From Sphingopyxis sp. H073 (GTDB lineage Bacteria > Pseudomonadota > Alphaproteobacteria > Sphingomonadales > Sphingomonadaceae), in assembly GCF_001468395.1 (NCBI RefSeq), contig NZ_LNSG01000001.1:62001-126000 (forward strand): a DNA stretch of 64,000 nucleotides, written 5' to 3'. A program made the translations under genes and the position numbers. Below, piece after piece: positions 54,649-63,965 of this stretch (its first letter is position 1; every line of letters starts with the position of its first letter). The notes below the pieces were generated by a model. That model was not told the DNA's origin and searched no databases. It saw nothing but the letters and a program-made list of their open reading frames with translations.

Positions 54649-54762
54649 GGTTTGGGCCGTCATCAACACTCGCGGGCAGGGAATTATCCCAATCCGAAGC
54701 AAAAATCCGGCACCGGCGATCCCGAAACGGGACACTGGCGACAAGGACTGCGGGGTCGATAC

Positions 54763-55467
54763 GTGCAATACGCTCTACTGGCGCAAAAGTTTCATTCTGG
54801 CCTGATTCTCGCTGCCGCGGCAGTGACGGGGCTCACCGCTCCGGCCGCCCACGCGGCGAATGCGGGCAACGACGCGAGCATCACGGTTCCCGACGAGCCC
54901 GATGACGACGGCTTCACCGCCGGCGTTCCGGCGGTCGGTGAAAACACCGAAGCGCGCGCGATATTCCAGGCGTGGAAGCGCCTCGACACCGGCCTGACCG
55001 CGAACATCGGCATTGCAGTGCCCTCGCGTCGTCCGATCGAAAAGATGTCGCTGTCGTCATCCTACGGGATGCGCGTCCACCCGGTCACCGGCAAGCTCGC
55101 GCGCCACAATGGCATCGACATTCCGGCGCCCTATGGCACCCCCATTTATGCGACCGCCGACGGCATCGTCGGCCGCGCCCAGCGCCTTGGCGGCTATGGC
55201 AATTATGTCGAGGTCGAGCACGGCAACGCGATCCAGACGCGCTACGGCCATATGTCGTCCTACATCGTCGCTCCCGGCCAGCAGGTGAAGAAGGGCGACA
55301 TCCTCGGTTACGTCGGCTCGACCGGCCGTTCGACCGGCAACCATCTTCACTATGAAGTCCGCATCGAGGGCGAACCGGTCAATCCGATGCCCTTCTGCCA
55401 GTCGGAAACCATGGCGATCGCCGCCATCACAGGGAACAAGAAGCTCGCAATGGGCGGTCCCGAATAA
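54763..55467 (+). CDS. M23 family (LytM-type) peptidoglycan endopeptidase, exported
   Basis: 234 residues from the GTG at 54763: a signal peptide (about 6-28, ending APAAHAAN), a disordered acidic stretch, then an M23 domain with both zinc motifs, HxxxD in ARHNGIDIPAPYG and HxH in GNHLHYEVR. The set is complete, so it should cut peptide cross-links in the periplasm. An upstream TTG at 54652 is possible but adds residues with no signal-peptide character. A terminator follows 26 bp after the stop. Confidence 0.85.
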   Translation: MQYALLAQKFHSGLILAAAAVTGLTAPAAHAANAGNDASITVPDEPDDDGFTAGVPAVGENTEARAIFQAWKRLDTGLTANIGIAVPSRRPIEKMSLSSSYGMRVHPVTGKLARHNGIDIPAPYGTPIYATADGIVGRAQRLGGYGNYVEVEHGNAIQTRYGHMSSYIVAPGQQVKKGDILGYVGSTGRSTGNHLHYEVRIEGEPVNPMPFCQSETMAIAAITGNKKLAMGGPE

Positions 55468-55492
55468 CAAGCTTTCCTGGGTCGGAGAGGAG

Positions 55493-55526
55493 GGGCGCTC
55501 TACGGCTATAGCCGGGGCGCCCTTTT
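55493..55526 (+). terminator. Rho-independent terminator after the M23 peptidase gene
   Basis: GGGCGC pairs with GCGCCC across a centre holding the perfect palindrome CGGCTATAGCCG, followed by TTTT. It lies 26 bp downstream of the M23 stop and before the iron-sulfur assembly gene. Confidence 0.75.
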
Positions 55527-55557
55527 CATTTGGGGTGGCAGCCCCTATCTTTCCCAA

Positions 55558-55899
55558 ATGGACACGCAGGTTTCCGACATCGCCCTTTCGCCCGCCGCTG
55601 CGGCGCGCGTCCGCTGGATCGCCGACCGCAAGGGCGAGGGCGAGGCGGCGCTCCGACTTGCGGTCGACGGCGGCGGCTGTTCGGGCTTCACCTATCGCTT
55701 CGGTCTCGCCGAAAGCATCGACGCCGACGATATCGTGACCGAGACCGACGGGGTGAAGCTGGTCGTCGATCCGGTCAGCATCGACCTGGTGCGCGGCTGT
55801 GTCGTCGACTTCGTCGACTCGCTCGGCGGATCCTCGTTCAAGGTCGAAAATCCCAACGCCGCCTCGGGTTGCGGCTGCGGGTCGAGCTTCTCGATCTGA
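55558..55899 (+). CDS. Iron-sulfur cluster insertion/assembly protein (IscA/ErpA type)
   Basis: 113-residue A-type carrier. The three cluster-binding Cys are in DGGGCSGF and SGCGCGSSF, in the standard spacing. It delivers Fe-S clusters to apoenzymes; sequence alone does not separate ErpA from IscA, and no suf or isc operon is adjacent. The ATG has no competing upstream start. Confidence 0.9.
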   Translation: MDTQVSDIALSPAAAARVRWIADRKGEGEAALRLAVDGGGCSGFTYRFGLAESIDADDIVTETDGVKLVVDPVSIDLVRGCVVDFVDSLGGSSFKVENPNAASGCGCGSSFSI

Positions 55900-55938
55900 C
55901 GCCTTCCTTAGCGGCATGCTTCCTGCCATAGCGGGGGC

Positions 55939-56712
55939 ATGAAAGTCGCGACCTTCAACATCAATGGAATCAAGGCGCGCCTGCCGCGTCTCGTCGAATG
56001 GCTTGAAGAAACGCAGCCCGACGTCGCCTGCCTGCAGGAACTCAAGTCGAGCGACGAGACGATGCCGACCAAGGAGATCGAGGCGGCGGGCTATGGCTTT
56101 CTCTATCACGGGCAAAAGGGCTTCAACGGGGTCGCGATCCTCGCCAAGGACGAACAGCCGGTCGAAATCCAGCGCGGGCTCGAAGGCGAAGCCGAGGACG
56201 AGCAGTCGCGCTACCTCGAGGCCGATGTCCGGGGCGTCCGCGTCGGCTGCATCTATCTGCCCAACGGCAATCCGCAGCCGGGGCCGAAATTCGATTACAA
56301 GCTGCGCTGGATGACGCGGCTGCGCGAGCGGGCGAAAGCGTTGCTTGCCGCGGAAATTCCGACGATCCTGACCGGCGACTATAATGTCATCCCGCACGAC
56401 GACGATGTCTGGGATCCGCGCGGGCCGATGGCCGACGATGCGCTGATGCAGCCCGAATCGCGCGACGCTTTTTTCCGCATTCTGGGCGACGGCTGGACCG
56501 ACGCGGTGCGCAGCCGGCATCCGGCGGGCGGGGTCTGGACCTTCTGGGATTATCAGGCCGGCGCGTGGCAACGCGACCATGGCTTCCGCATCGACCATCT
56601 GCTGCTCAGCCCCGCGATGGCCGACCGGCTCGTTGATGCCGGGGTCGACAAGGACCATCGCGGCCGCGAAAAGGCGAGCGACCACGCTCCGACCTGGGCG
56701 GTCTTTGCATGA
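55939..56712 (+). CDS. xth: Exodeoxyribonuclease III
   Basis: Base-excision repair AP endonuclease/3'-phosphatase. 257 residues with ATFNINGIKARL, CLQELKSSD (metal-binding Glu), LTGDYNVIPHDDDVWDP (catalytic Asp/Asn), RIDHLLLS and the final SDHAPTWAVF (catalytic Asp-His). All active-site residues are present. The stop overlaps the next gene's ATG by 4 bp. Confidence 0.95.
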   Translation: MKVATFNINGIKARLPRLVEWLEETQPDVACLQELKSSDETMPTKEIEAAGYGFLYHGQKGFNGVAILAKDEQPVEIQRGLEGEAEDEQSRYLEADVRGVRVGCIYLPNGNPQPGPKFDYKLRWMTRLRERAKALLAAEIPTILTGDYNVIPHDDDVWDPRGPMADDALMQPESRDAFFRILGDGWTDAVRSRHPAGGVWTFWDYQAGAWQRDHGFRIDHLLLSPAMADRLVDAGVDKDHRGREKASDHAPTWAVFA

Positions 56713-57701
56713 GCCTGCTGTCCGCCGCGAAGCTGGCGGACGCGCCGCTCTTCGCGGGACTGGCCGAGGCTGAGCGCATCGAACTCGCGGACGCCTTCGT
56801 TCCGCGCCATTTCGCCGATGGCGAGGCGATCCTGATCCAGAACGAACGCGCCGAAGGGCTGTTCCTGATCGACGCGGGGCAGGTCGATATCGGCAAGCGG
56901 CTGCCCGGCGGCGGCCTTGCCCTGCTCGCCAAGGTGGGGCCGGGCGAGGTGATAGGGGACATGGCGCTGATCGGACGCGACCTCAGACGCTCGGCGATGG
57001 GGATTGCGCGCGGGCCGGTCGCGACCTGGTATCTTCCCGCCGACCAGTTTCGCGCCGCGCTGTCGCAGCTTCGCCCCGCCTCGTTGCAATTGCAGGCGGA
57101 ACTCGGGCGACTCGTCGCCAGCCGCGTCGTCGCCAAGGCGGCCGACATCGCGGGGCTGCTTGCCGATGGCCCCGATGCCTTCACCGCGCGCCCGCAACGT
57201 ATGCTCGCGCCGGTTGTCGAGGAGGCCTTCACCCCCGAGCCTTTCCTTGCGAAGCTGCCCTGCTGCGCGGCGATGACCCACGCGCAGCGGCTCGCCTTCT
57301 GGGACGCGGGCGAGCGGATCGACGTTGCCGCCGACACCGACCTCGCGCTCGTCGGCGGCGCTTCGGATCGGATCTGGCTCGTTGTTCGCGGTGCGGTGCG
57401 CAGTGCGCTGCCGCACGGGACGGGTATCTATCAACTCACCGTCACCGGGCCCGGCCAGCTCGTCGGCATCGCCGCGCTGCTGCTCGATGGCGCGCACGAC
57501 CGGCTGCTGCGCACCAGCGAACAGGCGACCCTGCTCGCCTTTGACCGCGCGACCTTCACCGAGATGCTGGACACGGGCGATGCGCTCAGCCGCGAGCTAG
57601 GCGCGTCGGTCAACGCCGATCTCGTCACCGCGCTCGATGCGCTCGACCAGGTCGAGGCGCGCATCCTTGCGATGCGCCGCGGCCACGCCGTCGCGGCCTA
57701 A
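56709..57701 (+). CDS. Protein with two cyclic-nucleotide-binding domains
   Basis: 330 residues. The N-terminal cNMP-binding-like domain (about 15-115, GEAILIQNERAEGLFLIDAGQVDIG, GPGEVIGDMALI) is followed by a second, more diverged one (about 200-300, DLALVGGASDRIWLVVRGAV, GPGQLVGIAALLL). There is no helix-turn-helix and no membrane segment, so it is not a DNA-binding regulator in the usual sense. The arginine of the phosphate-binding cassette is present in repeat one (DLRRSAMG). It overlaps xth by 4 bp and meets the convergent amidotransferase gene by 4 bp. Role unknown. Confidence 0.8.
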   Translation: MSLLSAAKLADAPLFAGLAEAERIELADAFVPRHFADGEAILIQNERAEGLFLIDAGQVDIGKRLPGGGLALLAKVGPGEVIGDMALIGRDLRRSAMGIARGPVATWYLPADQFRAALSQLRPASLQLQAELGRLVASRVVAKAADIAGLLADGPDAFTARPQRMLAPVVEEAFTPEPFLAKLPCCAAMTHAQRLAFWDAGERIDVAADTDLALVGGASDRIWLVVRGAVRSALPHGTGIYQLTVTGPGQLVGIAALLLDGAHDRLLRTSEQATLLAFDRATFTEMLDTGDALSRELGASVNADLVTALDALDQVEARILAMRRGHAVAA

Positions 57702-58624
57702 CGCGCGAGTGGTATCACCCTGAATTTCGGAAGATTCCCGTCCATCTCTGCATGAACCATCGCATATTCGGGAACCGGCATCCACGTCGCGCTGTTCGAC
57801 GACAGCGGCTCCGACGCGACGATCACCGCGCGCGGTTCCTCCTCGCCACCGACCATCTGCCATTCGCCGTCGTGGAGGCCATAGTCGCGCCCGGTCGTGA
57901 ACCACATCGACAGGAAATTCATGTTCGCCTCATGCACCTGATCGGGCGATCCGGTGCGATAATGACCGAAGTCGAAGCAGTGGCGGAGGCCCAATATCTG
58001 CCGCCCCGTGGTGATGAACAGGTTGCAGCTCGACGAGATCGCGATGCCATGGCGCCGCCGCGCCGCCTCGATCAGGTCGACCGTCTTCTGCACGGCGGCG
58101 ACCAGTTCGTCGCGGCTCGGCTCGACGCGCCAGTCCGGGAGCTGCGACAGCAGCAGCGCATAGATCCATTCGCTGTCGGTCGATCCCGAAATCTGCGCGA
58201 GCAGTTCGGGGTCGATATCGGCCATCAGCGTCCCCTTCATTTCGCCGATCCGGTAGATGTCGCCGTTGTGCGCCATCGCCACCGCGGCGCCCGGAAAGTG
58301 AAAGGGATGGGTGTTCTGCTCGCTGACCTTGACCGTCGTTGAGTAAGCGACGCCGCGGACATGCGCGATCACGCATTCGGCGCGCGTCTTCACCGCCAGC
58401 GACTTGAGATTGCCGTCGAACACCGGCAGCGACGGCGAGCGATAGCGGTGCGGTTGCTGCGGCAGGAAGCTCGACGCATCCCATGCCATCATCCCGAACC
58501 CCGCGAGGTTCAGCATATGCAGCATCTTGGGCATATAGGCCTGGTTGACGAGGCTGGAGTCAGGCTTGAAGAGCAGGTCGTCGAGCTGCACCGGCTCGCC
58601 CAGATACATCATCGCGCGGCACAT
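57698..58624 (-). CDS. Class II glutamine amidotransferase domain protein (YafJ-like)
   Basis: 308 residues. The chosen ATG at 58624 makes Cys the second residue (MCRAMMYLGEP), as needed for the N-terminal nucleophile of class II (Ntn) amidotransferases; an upstream start would bury it. HVRGVAYS, MAHNGDIYRIGEM and GSTDSEWIYALLL complete the glutaminase site. No synthetase domain is attached, as in YafJ/Egtc-like proteins, and the acceptor is unknown. Confidence 0.88.
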   Translation of the reverse strand: MCRAMMYLGEPVQLDDLLFKPDSSLVNQAYMPKMLHMLNLAGFGMMAWDASSFLPQQPHRYRSPSLPVFDGNLKSLAVKTRAECVIAHVRGVAYSTTVKVSEQNTHPFHFPGAAVAMAHNGDIYRIGEMKGTLMADIDPELLAQISGSTDSEWIYALLLSQLPDWRVEPSRDELVAAVQKTVDLIEAARRRHGIAISSSCNLFITTGRQILGLRHCFDFGHYRTGSPDQVHEANMNFLSMWFTTGRDYGLHDGEWQMVGGEEEPRAVIVASEPLSSNSATWMPVPEYAMVHAEMDGNLPKFRVIPLAR

Positions 58625-58677
58625 GATCCGTTCCCACCCGCTGGTTCGGGGCCAGCCTAGACACGACGCAGAGCGCG

Positions 58678-59799
58678 TCAAGCGTCCGGGTAGAGCGTTT
58701 TTCCGACCCGCGCCGGATCCAGATCATAATGATGCGCGATCGCGCCCGCGACGACGCGTTCGAGGCTGCGTGTCGGCTTGAGGTCGCGGCCTTCGTAGCG
58801 AGCAGGTACGGCCAGCCCCGGCCAGTCCGCGGATACCCTGCCGCCCTCAGCCAGTCCGCCGCCGAAGAACATCGCGGTCGACGCGGTGCCGTGATCGGTG
58901 CCGCCGGTACCGTTGACCTCGACCGTGCGGCCGAATTCGGTCGCGACGATGACCAGCGTGTCGGCCCATGCCGGGCCGAGCCCGGTCTGAAGCGCACCGA
59001 CGAGCTGATCGAGCCCGCGAAGCTGTGCGGCGAGGCGCCCGCGCTGCGCGCTGTGCGTGTCCCAGCCGCCGGTCTCGACCATCATCACCCGCGCGCCGTC
59101 GGCGGGAAGCATCAGCGAGGCGGCGAGTTTGCCGAGTTCGGCGCCGTTGCGGCCGTTGTTGCCGCCGATGTCGCTCGCCAGTTCCTGCGTCTTGACCGCG
59201 CTGTCCCACAACGGGCGTAGCAGCGCGTCGCCCTCATACATTGCGGTCAGCCGCGCGATCAGGTCGGCGTCGGCCTGCGGCAGGCGGCTCGGCGCATAGG
59301 TGCCGACCGGCACCGTGCCGCGCAGCGCGAGCGGCACGGCAGGCGCGATTGCGATCGCATCGCGCTCGGCGGCGGGGAGCAGGGTGAGCAGGCGCCCGAC
59401 CCAGCCGTCGTCGCGCTCATATGGGCGCGACGCGCCTCCTTCTAGAACATTCTGCCCGTCGAAGTGCGAGCGGTCGCGATAGGCGGTGGCGACGGCGTGC
59501 GCGAAATGCGCCTGCTTCGCGGCGAAGAGCGAAGCGCCGGTCACGAGCGCAGGGTGCAGCGTGAAGAGGCCGTCGAGCTTCGCGCCGCCGCTAGTTTCAT
59601 CGGCGAGCGCGCGCCGCGCGGCGGCGAAGGCGGGGTCGCCCGTTGGCGCGACGACCGCCAGTCCGTCGGCCGCACCGCGCTGGATCACAAAGACGAGGCG
59701 TCTGGGCGTGCCTGCGGCGGCATGGGCGAAACGCGGCATCGCGCCCGCAGCGGCGACGGTGATGCCCGACAGGATGATGGAACGACGTGAGAGGATCAT
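58678..59799 (-). CDS. DUF1501 domain protein, Tat-exported
   Basis: 373 residues of the DUF1501 family (alkaline-phosphatase-like fold). A twin-arginine signal peptide (SRRSIILSG, hydrophobic to about residue 27) directs it to the Tat system. Family segments are LVFVIQRGAADGLAVVAPTGD, RSHFDGQNVLE, VETGGWDTHSAQ and VIVATEFGRTVEVN, with metal-binding Asp/His candidates. It lies 3 bp after the DUF1800 gene; the two are almost always paired, but the role is not known. Confidence 0.9.
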   Translation of the reverse strand: MILSRRSIILSGITVAAAGAMPRFAHAAAGTPRRLVFVIQRGAADGLAVVAPTGDPAFAAARRALADETSGGAKLDGLFTLHPALVTGASLFAAKQAHFAHAVATAYRDRSHFDGQNVLEGGASRPYERDDGWVGRLLTLLPAAERDAIAIAPAVPLALRGTVPVGTYAPSRLPQADADLIARLTAMYEGDALLRPLWDSAVKTQELASDIGGNNGRNGAELGKLAASLMLPADGARVMMVETGGWDTHSAQRGRLAAQLRGLDQLVGALQTGLGPAWADTLVIVATEFGRTVEVNGTGGTDHGTASTAMFFGGGLAEGGRVSADWPGLAVPARYEGRDLKPTRSLERVVAGAIAHHYDLDPARVGKTLYPDA

Positions 59800-59802
59800 C
59801 GT

Positions 59803-61233
59803 CTATCTCCGCAGGAAGACGGGGCTGGCGAACAGCATCGCGAGCGCCTGTCCGGGGCTGTCGGCGCGCGCGATCGCCTGTTCGATATCGGGGGTCATCG
59901 CGTCCGCGAGGATCAGGGGCGCGAGCTTGCGCGCATCGACGCGGTCGCCGATACGCCCGGCGATCCGGCTGGCGATTTCGACGCGCTGCATCAGCGCCGC
60001 CGACCCCGCCCAGGTCGCGACGAGGTCGTCATAGCCCGCGGGCGATCCCGGGCGCCATAGCGGCTGGCCGAGCTGGGTGAAGATCGCGGGCACATTCTGT
60101 TTCTCGCCGATCGCGGGCAGTTTCAGCGCGCGCATCGTCGACACCGCCCAGTCCCAAGGCGACTTGAACATCGTCGGCGCGCCTGCCCACGGCTCGGGTG
60201 AAGCGATCAGCGCGCGGTAAAGCGAGGGCAGGTCGCCGCCGGTCTGGCGGAAATCGGCCGTCAGCCGCTCGACGAGCGCGGGGGGCGGGGTGTCGCCGGT
60301 GAAGTGGCGCGCGAGCTTGGTCGCGATATGCGCTGCGGTCGCCGGGTGGACCGCAAGATCGCGGAGCACCGCCTCGCCTTGCCGTGCACCGGGCTGATCG
60401 TACCGCTTGCCGAGGATCGACTGTGCGCCGGGTTCGTGGAGTTGGGCGATGAACACCGTGTCACCGGGCCGCGCGTCGGCGGGCATCAGGCGTTGCCCGG
60501 CGCCCTTGCCGAGGCCGGCGACAGTCAGCCCGGTCAGCGCCTTGGCAAAGGCCGTGACGTCGGCCTGCGTATAGCCGGTGCGGACACCCAGCGTGTGCAA
60601 CTCGAGTATTTCGCGCGCCAGATTCTCGTTGAGGCCGAGTTTCGCCTGCTTCTGGCGGCGCTGGACACGTTGCGCGACGGGGCTGTCGGGGCCGAAGCTC
60701 TGCGCCTGATCGAGATAGAGCAGCATTGCGGGGTGGCGCACCGCCGCGATCAGCAGGTCGGCGAATTTGCCCATGATGTTCGGGCGGATCGCCTCGAACT
60801 CATGATTGCCCGCAAAGCCGATCATCGTGATCTTGTCGGCCGACACCGCGAAATGATTGGCCCAGAAATGTGTCAGCCGTTCGGCGAAAGGGGTCGGCGT
60901 CGCGACGGCATTCGCCAGCCGCGCGCCCGCCGCATCGACATAGTGCCGGCGGATTTCGGACCGCGACAGGCGACGGAGTTCAGGGTCCATGCCCTTTTCC
61001 TCCTCGCTCATCGGCATGTCGGGGGCCTCGCGCCGCATTGCCTGCCGATCCTCCCGATAGCCCAAATAGGCGGCGGCGATCGCCGCGCGGCCGGGGAGCG
61101 CCGCGATCGCGGCGGGGGCAGGATCGAAGGCGCCGAGCTGGCGCGTCAGCCACGCCCGCGGATCGCGGATCGCGGGATCATCCCAGCGGCGTCCGAGGCC
61201 GAAACGATTGGCGGCAAGATAGTGCGTCGACAT
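59803..61233 (-). CDS. DUF1800 domain protein
   Basis: 476 residues of the DUF1800 family, all-helical, with RLTHFWANHFAVS, RHPAMLLYLDQAQS, NENLAREILELHTLGVRTGYTQ (the family signature, split here by my reading) and LARHFTGD. It is the invariant partner of DUF1501, in the same operon. No signal peptide is obvious, so it may be co-exported with its Tat partner or act inside. Function unknown. Confidence 0.9.
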   Translation of the reverse strand: MSTHYLAANRFGLGRRWDDPAIRDPRAWLTRQLGAFDPAPAAIAALPGRAAIAAAYLGYREDRQAMRREAPDMPMSEEEKGMDPELRRLSRSEIRRHYVDAAGARLANAVATPTPFAERLTHFWANHFAVSADKITMIGFAGNHEFEAIRPNIMGKFADLLIAAVRHPAMLLYLDQAQSFGPDSPVAQRVQRRQKQAKLGLNENLAREILELHTLGVRTGYTQADVTAFAKALTGLTVAGLGKGAGQRLMPADARPGDTVFIAQLHEPGAQSILGKRYDQPGARQGEAVLRDLAVHPATAAHIATKLARHFTGDTPPPALVERLTADFRQTGGDLPSLYRALIASPEPWAGAPTMFKSPWDWAVSTMRALKLPAIGEKQNVPAIFTQLGQPLWRPGSPAGYDDLVATWAGSAALMQRVEIASRIAGRIGDRVDARKLAPLILADAMTPDIEQAIARADSPGQALAMLFASPVFLRR

Positions 61234-61296
61234 GACATGCCTCTTCCGAACCGGAAACGCACAATGCCGGCTATTTGTCGCAAAGCTGTGCCAGCG

Positions 61297-62463
61297 TCAG
61301 AGCATCTTGTCGTAAAGCTGGTACACGCGGTTGCGCCGCGCGTTGATCGCGTCGGCCACCGCGACCATCCCCTGATTGTCGTCGAGGACCCAGCCGATAT
61401 CGCCCTCGGTCGCGCCATAGTTGGCGACGCCGTCGCGGCGGATATATTCGATCATCATGAAGGCCAGGGTGCTCGCCATGCGGCTGTTCTGCAATTTCTT
61501 TACCACGCCCATCAGCGGCACGCGCAACCGCTTGCTCTTGGGCTTCCGCAGCCACCAGAGCAGCCTCGCCCAGTTGAAGGGGAGCAAGGCTCCGTCCATC
61601 TCGATCAGCAATTCATTCATGTCCGGCAGCACGATCATGAAGGCGACCGGCTCGCCGTCGACTTCGGCGACGCGGATCAGATCCTCGAAGACGATGTCCT
61701 TCAACTTCTTGCCGACATAGGCGATCTCGCTGTCGGTCAGCGGCACGAAACCCCAATTGTCCGACCAGGCGTCGTTGAGGATGCCCATGATCAGCTTCGC
61801 CTCGGCGTCGAATTTCTTCTTGTCGACGCGGCGGATGCGGATGCGCTCGTTCTTTTCGCCCGCGGCGACGATGCGGTTCACCAGCGGCGGGAAGCCGTCG
61901 ACGATCTCGACGCCATAGTTGAAGAGCTGCTTGACCGGCTGGTACCCTTCGCCTTCGATCCAGCCCTGGTAGAGCGCGCTGTTGTGGCCGAGCATGATCG
62001 CCGGCGGCGTGTCGAACCCCTCGATCAGCAGGCCGGGTTCGTCCCAGACCGAAATCGACAGCGGCCCCAGAGCGCGCGTCATGCCCTGACCGCGCAGCCA
62101 GTCCTCGGCCTTGGCGATCAGCGCATGCGCGACCTCGGCGTCCTCGGCCTCGAGCAGGCCCCAGTTGCCGGTGCCGGGCCCCATGCCCTGTTCGGCGGGC
62201 TGCGCGAGCGCGAGTTCGTCGATATGCGCCGAGATGCGCCCGACGGTGCGCTCGCCGCGCCGCGAGATGAAGAGCTGCGCCTTGCCGTGCTCGAACCACG
62301 GATTCTTGCCCGGCGTCAGCAGGCCGTAAACCTCGCCCTTCAGCGGCGGTACCCACGCCGGGTCGCCACGATTGAGGCGATAGGCAAGCTCGACGAACTC
62401 GCGCCGGTCGGCTTTGGTCTTGACGGGGTGGAGGGTGATGGGGCCTTCGTTGTGGGCGCTCAT
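61297..62463 (-). CDS. Acetyltransferase-like protein (GNAT fold), uncharacterised
   Basis: 388 residues typical of a conserved alphaproteobacterial family with a GNAT-like fold. ITLHPVKTKADRREFVELAY and DPAWVPPLKGEVYGLLTPGKNPW open the protein, and GPLSISVWDEPGLLIEGFDT, ALYQGWIEGEGY, LNDAWSDNWGFVPLTDSE and VAFMIVLPDMNELL follow. Homologues are often labelled N-acetyltransferase or, wrongly, dATP pyrophosphohydrolase. Substrate unknown. It is divergent from the desaturase across 117 bp. Confidence 0.8.
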   Translation of the reverse strand: MSAHNEGPITLHPVKTKADRREFVELAYRLNRGDPAWVPPLKGEVYGLLTPGKNPWFEHGKAQLFISRRGERTVGRISAHIDELALAQPAEQGMGPGTGNWGLLEAEDAEVAHALIAKAEDWLRGQGMTRALGPLSISVWDEPGLLIEGFDTPPAIMLGHNSALYQGWIEGEGYQPVKQLFNYGVEIVDGFPPLVNRIVAAGEKNERIRIRRVDKKKFDAEAKLIMGILNDAWSDNWGFVPLTDSEIAYVGKKLKDIVFEDLIRVAEVDGEPVAFMIVLPDMNELLIEMDGALLPFNWARLLWWLRKPKSKRLRVPLMGVVKKLQNSRMASTLAFMMIEYIRRDGVANYGATEGDIGWVLDDNQGMVAVADAINARRNRVYQLYDKML

Positions 62464-62580
62464 ACTGGTTTCCTGGGGATGCGATCCTATATGCGTGGCG
62501 ACGCATTAGGGCATTGCGGTGGCGCTGGCGACCCGCATTCGGCCATTTTGCTGCCACGAAATCATGATGAAGACGCGGAC

Positions 62581-63678
62581 ATGTTAGCAATGAACACCCT
62601 TGTCGACCGCCTGTCGAGCGAACCGGCGGTCAAGGCCCCCAAGTCGGCAATCCCCGACGACATGGCGATGATCCGCGCGGCGTCGGAGTTGACGCGCGAC
62701 CTCGTGACGCCCAGCGCGCGCGTCTATTGGACCGATTTCCTCACCTCGGCCGTCGTCGGCTATGCCGGCGTCGCGGTGGCGATCCTCGCGCCCTCGACGG
62801 GCTGGATGCTGGTCGCGAGCCTCGTCGCGGTGCTCGCCCTCTACCGCGCGGGCAGCTTCATCCATGAGCTGACGCATATCCGGAAGAATGCGCTGCCCGG
62901 CTTTCGCTTCGTCTGGAACCTGCTCGTCGGGGTGCCGCTGCTGATCCCGTCCTTCATGTACGAGGGCATCCATAGCCTGCACCACAACCGCACCAAATAT
63001 GGCACGGTCGAGGATCCCGAATATCTGCCGCTCGCCCTGATGAAGCCGTGGACGGTGCCGCTGTTCGTCGTCGCGGCAGCCTTTGCGCCTCTGGCGCTGC
63101 TGTTCCGTTACGCGGTACTGACCCCGCTATCCTTCCTGATCCCGCCGCTGCGCAAGCTGGTGCGCGAGCGCTATTCGGGGATGATCATCAACCCGATGTT
63201 CCGCCGCAAGGCGCCCGAGGGCGAATTCCGCCGCCAATGGGCGTGGCAGGAGGGCGGCGCCTGGGCGTGGTCGACCCTGCTCGTCGCGGCGGGCGTGTTC
63301 GGCTGGGTTCCGCTGCGCGCGCTCGTCATTTTCGGCGCGATCGCGGCCGCGACGCTGGTGCTCAACCAGATCCGCACGCTGGTTGCGCATCTCTGGGAAA
63401 ATGACGGCGAGGAACTGACCGTGACCGCGCAGTTCCTCGACAGCGTCAACGTCCCGCCGCCGGGGCTGCTGCCCGAGCTTTGGGCGCCGGTGGGCCTGCG
63501 CTATCACGCGCTGCACCACCTGCTGCCGGGCGTGCCCTATCACGCGCTGCCCGAGGCGCACCGCCGCCTGAAGGAGGCGCTCCCGGCGGATTCGCAATAT
63601 CATGGCGCGAATTACTGCAGCCTGCCGAAGCTGGTGATCAATCTGGTTGCCGGGTCGGCGAAGGGTGCTGCGGCCTGA
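62581..63678 (+). CDS. Fatty acid desaturase family protein
   Basis: 365 residues of the membrane-bound di-iron desaturase/hydroxylase superfamily. The three His boxes are HELTH (about residue 98), HSLHH (about 137) and YHALHH (about 310), with paired membrane helices at about 48-90 and 115-190. It may introduce a double bond or hydroxyl into fatty acids or a carotenoid-type substrate; the family alone does not say. The ATG at 62581 is chosen; ATG at 62590 is equally possible. The long open frame upstream is a shadow of the acetyltransferase-like and DUF1800 genes. Confidence 0.88.
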   Translation: MLAMNTLVDRLSSEPAVKAPKSAIPDDMAMIRAASELTRDLVTPSARVYWTDFLTSAVVGYAGVAVAILAPSTGWMLVASLVAVLALYRAGSFIHELTHIRKNALPGFRFVWNLLVGVPLLIPSFMYEGIHSLHHNRTKYGTVEDPEYLPLALMKPWTVPLFVVAAAFAPLALLFRYAVLTPLSFLIPPLRKLVRERYSGMIINPMFRRKAPEGEFRRQWAWQEGGAWAWSTLLVAAGVFGWVPLRALVIFGAIAAATLVLNQIRTLVAHLWENDGEELTVTAQFLDSVNVPPPGLLPELWAPVGLRYHALHHLLPGVPYHALPEAHRRLKEALPADSQYHGANYCSLPKLVINLVAGSAKGAAA

Positions 63679-63708
63679 TCTTTCGGCGGGCATTGGCTTC
63701 GGCGTGGA

Positions 63709-63941
63709 AAGCCGTCCTGCCGCTCTGGTCATCGCGCCCTGGATTTTCAAAGTTCAGGAAAGTTCAGCCTATTGCGTCCCTCGTTCTGGAGATGGAGGGT
63801 TGCCGGACGCATCGCGCCCGCCGCGCCCGCAAGCCGAACCGGGACCGCTCTTATCCGTCAGATGGAACAGCCGGGTGAAGGCTGACACAGCGGGATAATG
63901 TAGGAAAGGCCTATTTGAGGGCGGTGTCTGCTTTGGGGTGG
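63709..63941. repeat. Uncharacterised dispersed element, family E, copy 2 (inverted)
   Basis: Inverted copy of the element at 16656-16865. The 34-bp block at 63876-63909 is an exact reverse complement of 16683-16716, and 63726-63769 matches 16801-16845 with few changes. The intervening ~105 bp is diverged but of similar length. It fills most of the 322 bp after the desaturase gene; no gene is supported there. Confidence 0.8.
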
Positions 63942-63965
63942 GGAGCGGTCGTTCGCTGATCCTCA

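Noticed and set aside
60304-63678. A single plus-strand frame open for 1124 codons across the acetyltransferase-like and DUF1800 genes into the desaturase gene.
   Set aside because: Only the last 365 codons show a protein family. The rest is antisense to two recognised genes and has the Arg/Asp/Gly/Ala-rich composition of a GC-rich shadow frame.
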